NCBI GenBank assembly: GCA_019414565.1
Contig: DXLU01000012.1
Location: forward strand, 1-17,141
Direction of reading: 5' to 3'
DNA: 17,141 nt
From: Collinsella sp.
GTDB lineage: Bacteria; Actinomycetota; Coriobacteriia; Coriobacteriales; Coriobacteriaceae
The notes below the pieces were generated by a model, which had not been told where the DNA came from, ran no database searches, and saw only the letters and a program-made list of their open reading frames with translations. Below are positions 15,270 to 17,141 of this stretch, one piece after another. Both the position numbers and the translations under genes were made by a program. Positions within the stretch are counted from its first letter, which is position 1, and every line of letters begins with the position of its first letter.

Positions 15270-16628
15270 ATGGCGGAATTCGGATCGAGCACGATTGATT
15301 GCGGCGTCGTAGAAGCCGTACAAACGCAAGTCTTTGACGTGGTCGTTATCGGCGGCGGCCCCTCCGGCATGGCGGCCGCGCTGGCCGCGCATAAGGCCGG
15401 AGCGCGCGTGGCCATCGTGGAGCGCGAGCAGCACCTGGGCGGCATCCTCCGCCAGTGCATCCACCCCGGCTTTGGCCTGTCGCACTTTAAACAGGAGCTC
15501 ACCGGTCCTGAGTACGCGCAGCGCTTTATCGACCAGGTGCACGCAACCGACATTGCGCTGTTCCTGAACAGCATGGTGCTTGGGATTGATTCAGGCGAGC
15601 CTGCGGAAGACACTGCGGTCCATGCCGTCACGCTCATGAGCCCTGCCGGCATGCTGCAGCTCACCGGGCGCGCGGTCGTCCTTGCCATGGGCTGCCGCGA
15701 GCGCACCCGCAGCGAGATCAAGATTCCCGGTAGCCGTCCCGCCGGCGTATTTACGGCCGGCTTGGCGCAGCGATACATCAATATCGAAAACCTCAAACCC
15801 GGCTCGCGCGCCGTCATTTTGGGTTCGGGCGATATCGGGCTTATCATGGCACGTCGCTGCACGCTCGAGGGGATTTCGGTCGAGGGCGTGTACGAGCTCA
15901 TGCCGTACGCCAACGGCCTGCGCCGCAATGTGAAGAACTGCCTGGACGACTTTGACATTCCGCTGCACCTGTCCACCACGGTCACGCGCGTGATCGGGCA
16001 CGACCGCGTGGAGGCCGTCGAGGTAAGCCAGGTCGACGAGCGCCTGGCGCCCATTCCGGGGACCGAGCGCGTTGTTCCGTGTGACACACTGCTGCTTTCG
16101 GTGGGATTGATTCCCGAGAACGAGCTTTCGGTTGCCGCGGGCGTGGAGCTTGACCCACGCACGCGCGGCGCCGTAGTTGACCAGAGCCTCCAGACAGGCG
16201 TGCCGGGCATCTTTGCCTGTGGCAACGTGCTGCACGTGCACGACCTGGCCGACAACGTGACGACCGAGTCCGAGCGCGCCGGTGCAGCCGCGGCGGCGTA
16301 CGCGCTGGGTGGCGGGGCCGAAACGAACGCGGTCGCGGACACGAGCTGCGAGCTCACGGTCTCCCCTGCCGGCATTGCGGGCTACGCGCTGCCGGGACGC
16401 ATTACGGCTGTGGCGCTCACCAAGCTCAACTTCCGCGTACGCCGGCCGGTCGATACCGCTCGAGTACGCATCTTGGCCAACGGCGAAGAAGTGTTTGCGG
16501 GCAAAGTCCGCGCGTTTAAACCGAGCGTCATGGAAAGCTTCCCGCTGCCGGCTAAGGTGATTCAACGCGCACTCGACCTGGGTGCCAGCGAAATCGTCCT
16601 GTCCGTCGATCCCGTTGAGGAGGCATAG
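15270..16628 (+). CDS. FAD/NAD(P)-binding oxidoreductase, electron-transfer partner of the GlpA-like protein
   Basis: The 452-residue protein is of the pyridine-nucleotide-disulfide oxidoreductase superfamily. It has a FAD-binding motif VVVIGGGPSGMAAALAA (residues 24-40) and a second dinucleotide fold AVILGSGDIGLIMARR (181-196) for NAD(H). Near the end of the FAD domain comes GVPGIFACGNVLHVHDLADNV. There is no redox-active CxxxxC pair next to the FAD motif as in lipoamide dehydrogenase, so it is not a disulfide reductase; GGILRQCIHPGFG follows instead, as in NoxA/HcnB-like subunits. It most likely passes electrons from the GlpA-like subunit to NAD(P) or another carrier. Its ATG starts one base after the stop of the previous gene, with AAGGGGG ahead. 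The N-terminal 20 residues before the FAD motif are an unusual extension, and a downstream start cannot be excluded. Confidence 0.82.
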   Translation: MAEFGSSTIDCGVVEAVQTQVFDVVVIGGGPSGMAAALAAHKAGARVAIVEREQHLGGILRQCIHPGFGLSHFKQELTGPEYAQRFIDQVHATDIALFLNSMVLGIDSGEPAEDTAVHAVTLMSPAGMLQLTGRAVVLAMGCRERTRSEIKIPGSRPAGVFTAGLAQRYINIENLKPGSRAVILGSGDIGLIMARRCTLEGISVEGVYELMPYANGLRRNVKNCLDDFDIPLHLSTTVTRVIGHDRVEAVEVSQVDERLAPIPGTERVVPCDTLLLSVGLIPENELSVAAGVELDPRTRGAVVDQSLQTGVPGIFACGNVLHVHDLADNVTTESERAGAAAAAYALGGGAETNAVADTSCELTVSPAGIAGYALPGRITAVALTKLNFRVRRPVDTARVRILANGEEVFAGKVRAFKPSVMESFPLPAKVIQRALDLGASEIVLSVDPVEEA

Positions 16629-16631
16629 CTC

Positions 16632-17030
16632 ATGAGTACGAATGTGACCGAGACGCTGCAGTTCAACTGCACCACCTGCCCATCCGAGTGCCTCCTGACC
16701 GTAGAGGTGGAGCACGACGCCAATGGCACCGTGGTGGAAGTGCGCTCCGTAACCGGTAACAACTGCCCGCGCGGCGATACGTTCGCACATCAGGAGCTCA
16801 CCTGCCCCATGCGCGTGCTCACAACGACCGTGGCCGTCTCCGGCGGCGACGAAGCCCTACTCCCCGTCCGCACGGCCGAAGCCATCCCGCTAGAACTCCA
16901 CGCCCAAGCCATGAACCTCATCCGAGGCCTAGTCGTCAACGCCCCCATCCGCATGGGCGACGTCGTGCTGGAAGATCTTCTCGACACCAACATTGACCTA
17001 GTCGCCAGTATGGACATCGACCCAGCCTAA
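16632..17030 (+). CDS. DUF1667 cysteine-motif protein, third gene of the glycerol-3-phosphate oxidation cluster
   Basis: The 132-residue protein matches the DUF1667 family in length and layout. An N-terminal Cys13-x2-Cys16-x3-Cys20 motif (NCTTCPSEC) is followed by NCPRGDTFAHQELTCPMRVL (Cys45, Cys58) and a segment VRTAEAIPLELHAQAMNLIR. Five cysteines with this spacing suggest a bound metal or iron-sulfur cluster, which would fit a small electron-transfer or assembly subunit; direct proof is not visible. It follows the FAD/NAD oxidoreductase by three bases, with GAGGAGG overlapping that gene's end, so the three are one transcription unit. The family is found almost only with these two partners, which supports a subunit role. 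No terminator of convincing strength follows within the window. Confidence 0.85.
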   Translation: MSTNVTETLQFNCTTCPSECLLTVEVEHDANGTVVEVRSVTGNNCPRGDTFAHQELTCPMRVLTTTVAVSGGDEALLPVRTAEAIPLELHAQAMNLIRGLVVNAPIRMGDVVLEDLLDTNIDLVASMDIDPA

Positions 17031-17141
17031 GAAGCAAATTTGGGACGGGCTCTTTTAGCTGCTTTTGCAAGGAGTGTCCCGAAGTGCCGGCATAGACGAT
17101 ATGAGCAGGACATAAAAACATTGGGAGCCCCCGGCATGAAA
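17031..17141. other. Noncoding tail, possible dispersed repeat fragment; possible start of a next gene
   Basis: No standard gene or good terminator is visible. GGGAC (17042-17046) and GTCCC (17076-17080) could form a weak stem. The minus strand has a short open frame ending FGTLLAKAAKRARPKFAS at 17032, which resembles spurious peptide tails I associate, without certainty, with a repeated intergenic sequence in Collinsella genomes. An ATG AAA at 17136 with GGAG eight bases upstream might begin another plus-strand gene cut by the edge. Confidence 0.35.

Noticed and set aside
15591..16790. Open frame of 399 codons on the minus strand
   Set aside because: Antisense to the FAD/NAD oxidoreductase, whose two dinucleotide-binding motifs and operon position are clear.

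Overview
The window looks like a chromosomal segment of a high-GC Gram-positive gut actinobacterium of the class Coriobacteriia. Collinsella is my best guess, from codon use, a short ThrRS without a TGS domain and the three-gene glycerol-3-phosphate dehydrogenase-like cluster. That assignment is inference; there is no rRNA or other marker to fix it.

Positions 1-10751 hold a minus-strand surface-polysaccharide (capsule/exopolysaccharide) operon. In transcription order it has a NusG-paralog antiterminator (10161-10751), a polyprenyl-phosphate priming sugar transferase broken by an in-frame TGA (9326-10012), a GT4 glycosyltransferase, a polysaccharide pyruvyl transferase-family protein, an F420-dehydrogenase-beta-like iron-sulfur protein, a second GT4, a GT2, a Wzy-type polymerase, a Wzx-type flippase, rfbA/rmlA, and the first 26 codons of rfbB/rmlB running off the left edge. 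Genes are tightly packed, with gaps of 0-33 bp or overlaps, except for a 148-bp gap before the priming transferase. The ends (rfbA/rfbB; nusG and priming transferase) are GC-rich and the centre (wzx, wzy, GT2) is visibly AT-richer, as in exchangeable capsule cassettes. The gene set points to a Wzx/Wzy-dependent polymer containing dTDP-activated sugar, probably rhamnose.

The control region between nusG and thrS (10752-11077) is the most interesting part. It has an inverted repeat (15 bp perfect core, arms 10837-10857 and 10950-10972) enclosing 92 bp with a TATAAT box directed at the capsule operon. This is the layout of an invertible promoter. A hairpin that would pair with the Shine-Dalgarno of nusG lies downstream (10756-10799), and two tandem terminators insulate it from thrS. 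A run of nine G on the coding strand (10107-10115) lies between nusG and the broken priming transferase. The switch-like promoter, the G tract and the nonsense codon all affect the first steps of capsule production.

To the right are thrS (11078-12841, minus) with its own promoter, a small two-TM double zinc-ribbon protein (13083-13514, minus), and a divergent plus-strand operon (13811-17030): GlpA-like FAD/[2Fe-2S] dehydrogenase, FAD/NAD-type disulfide-oxidoreductase-family protein and DUF1667 protein. This trio is the cluster associated with glycerol-3-phosphate oxidation in anaerobes. The last 111 bp are noncoding and may belong to a dispersed repeat. No tRNA, rRNA, CRISPR array, transposase or recombinase gene was seen.
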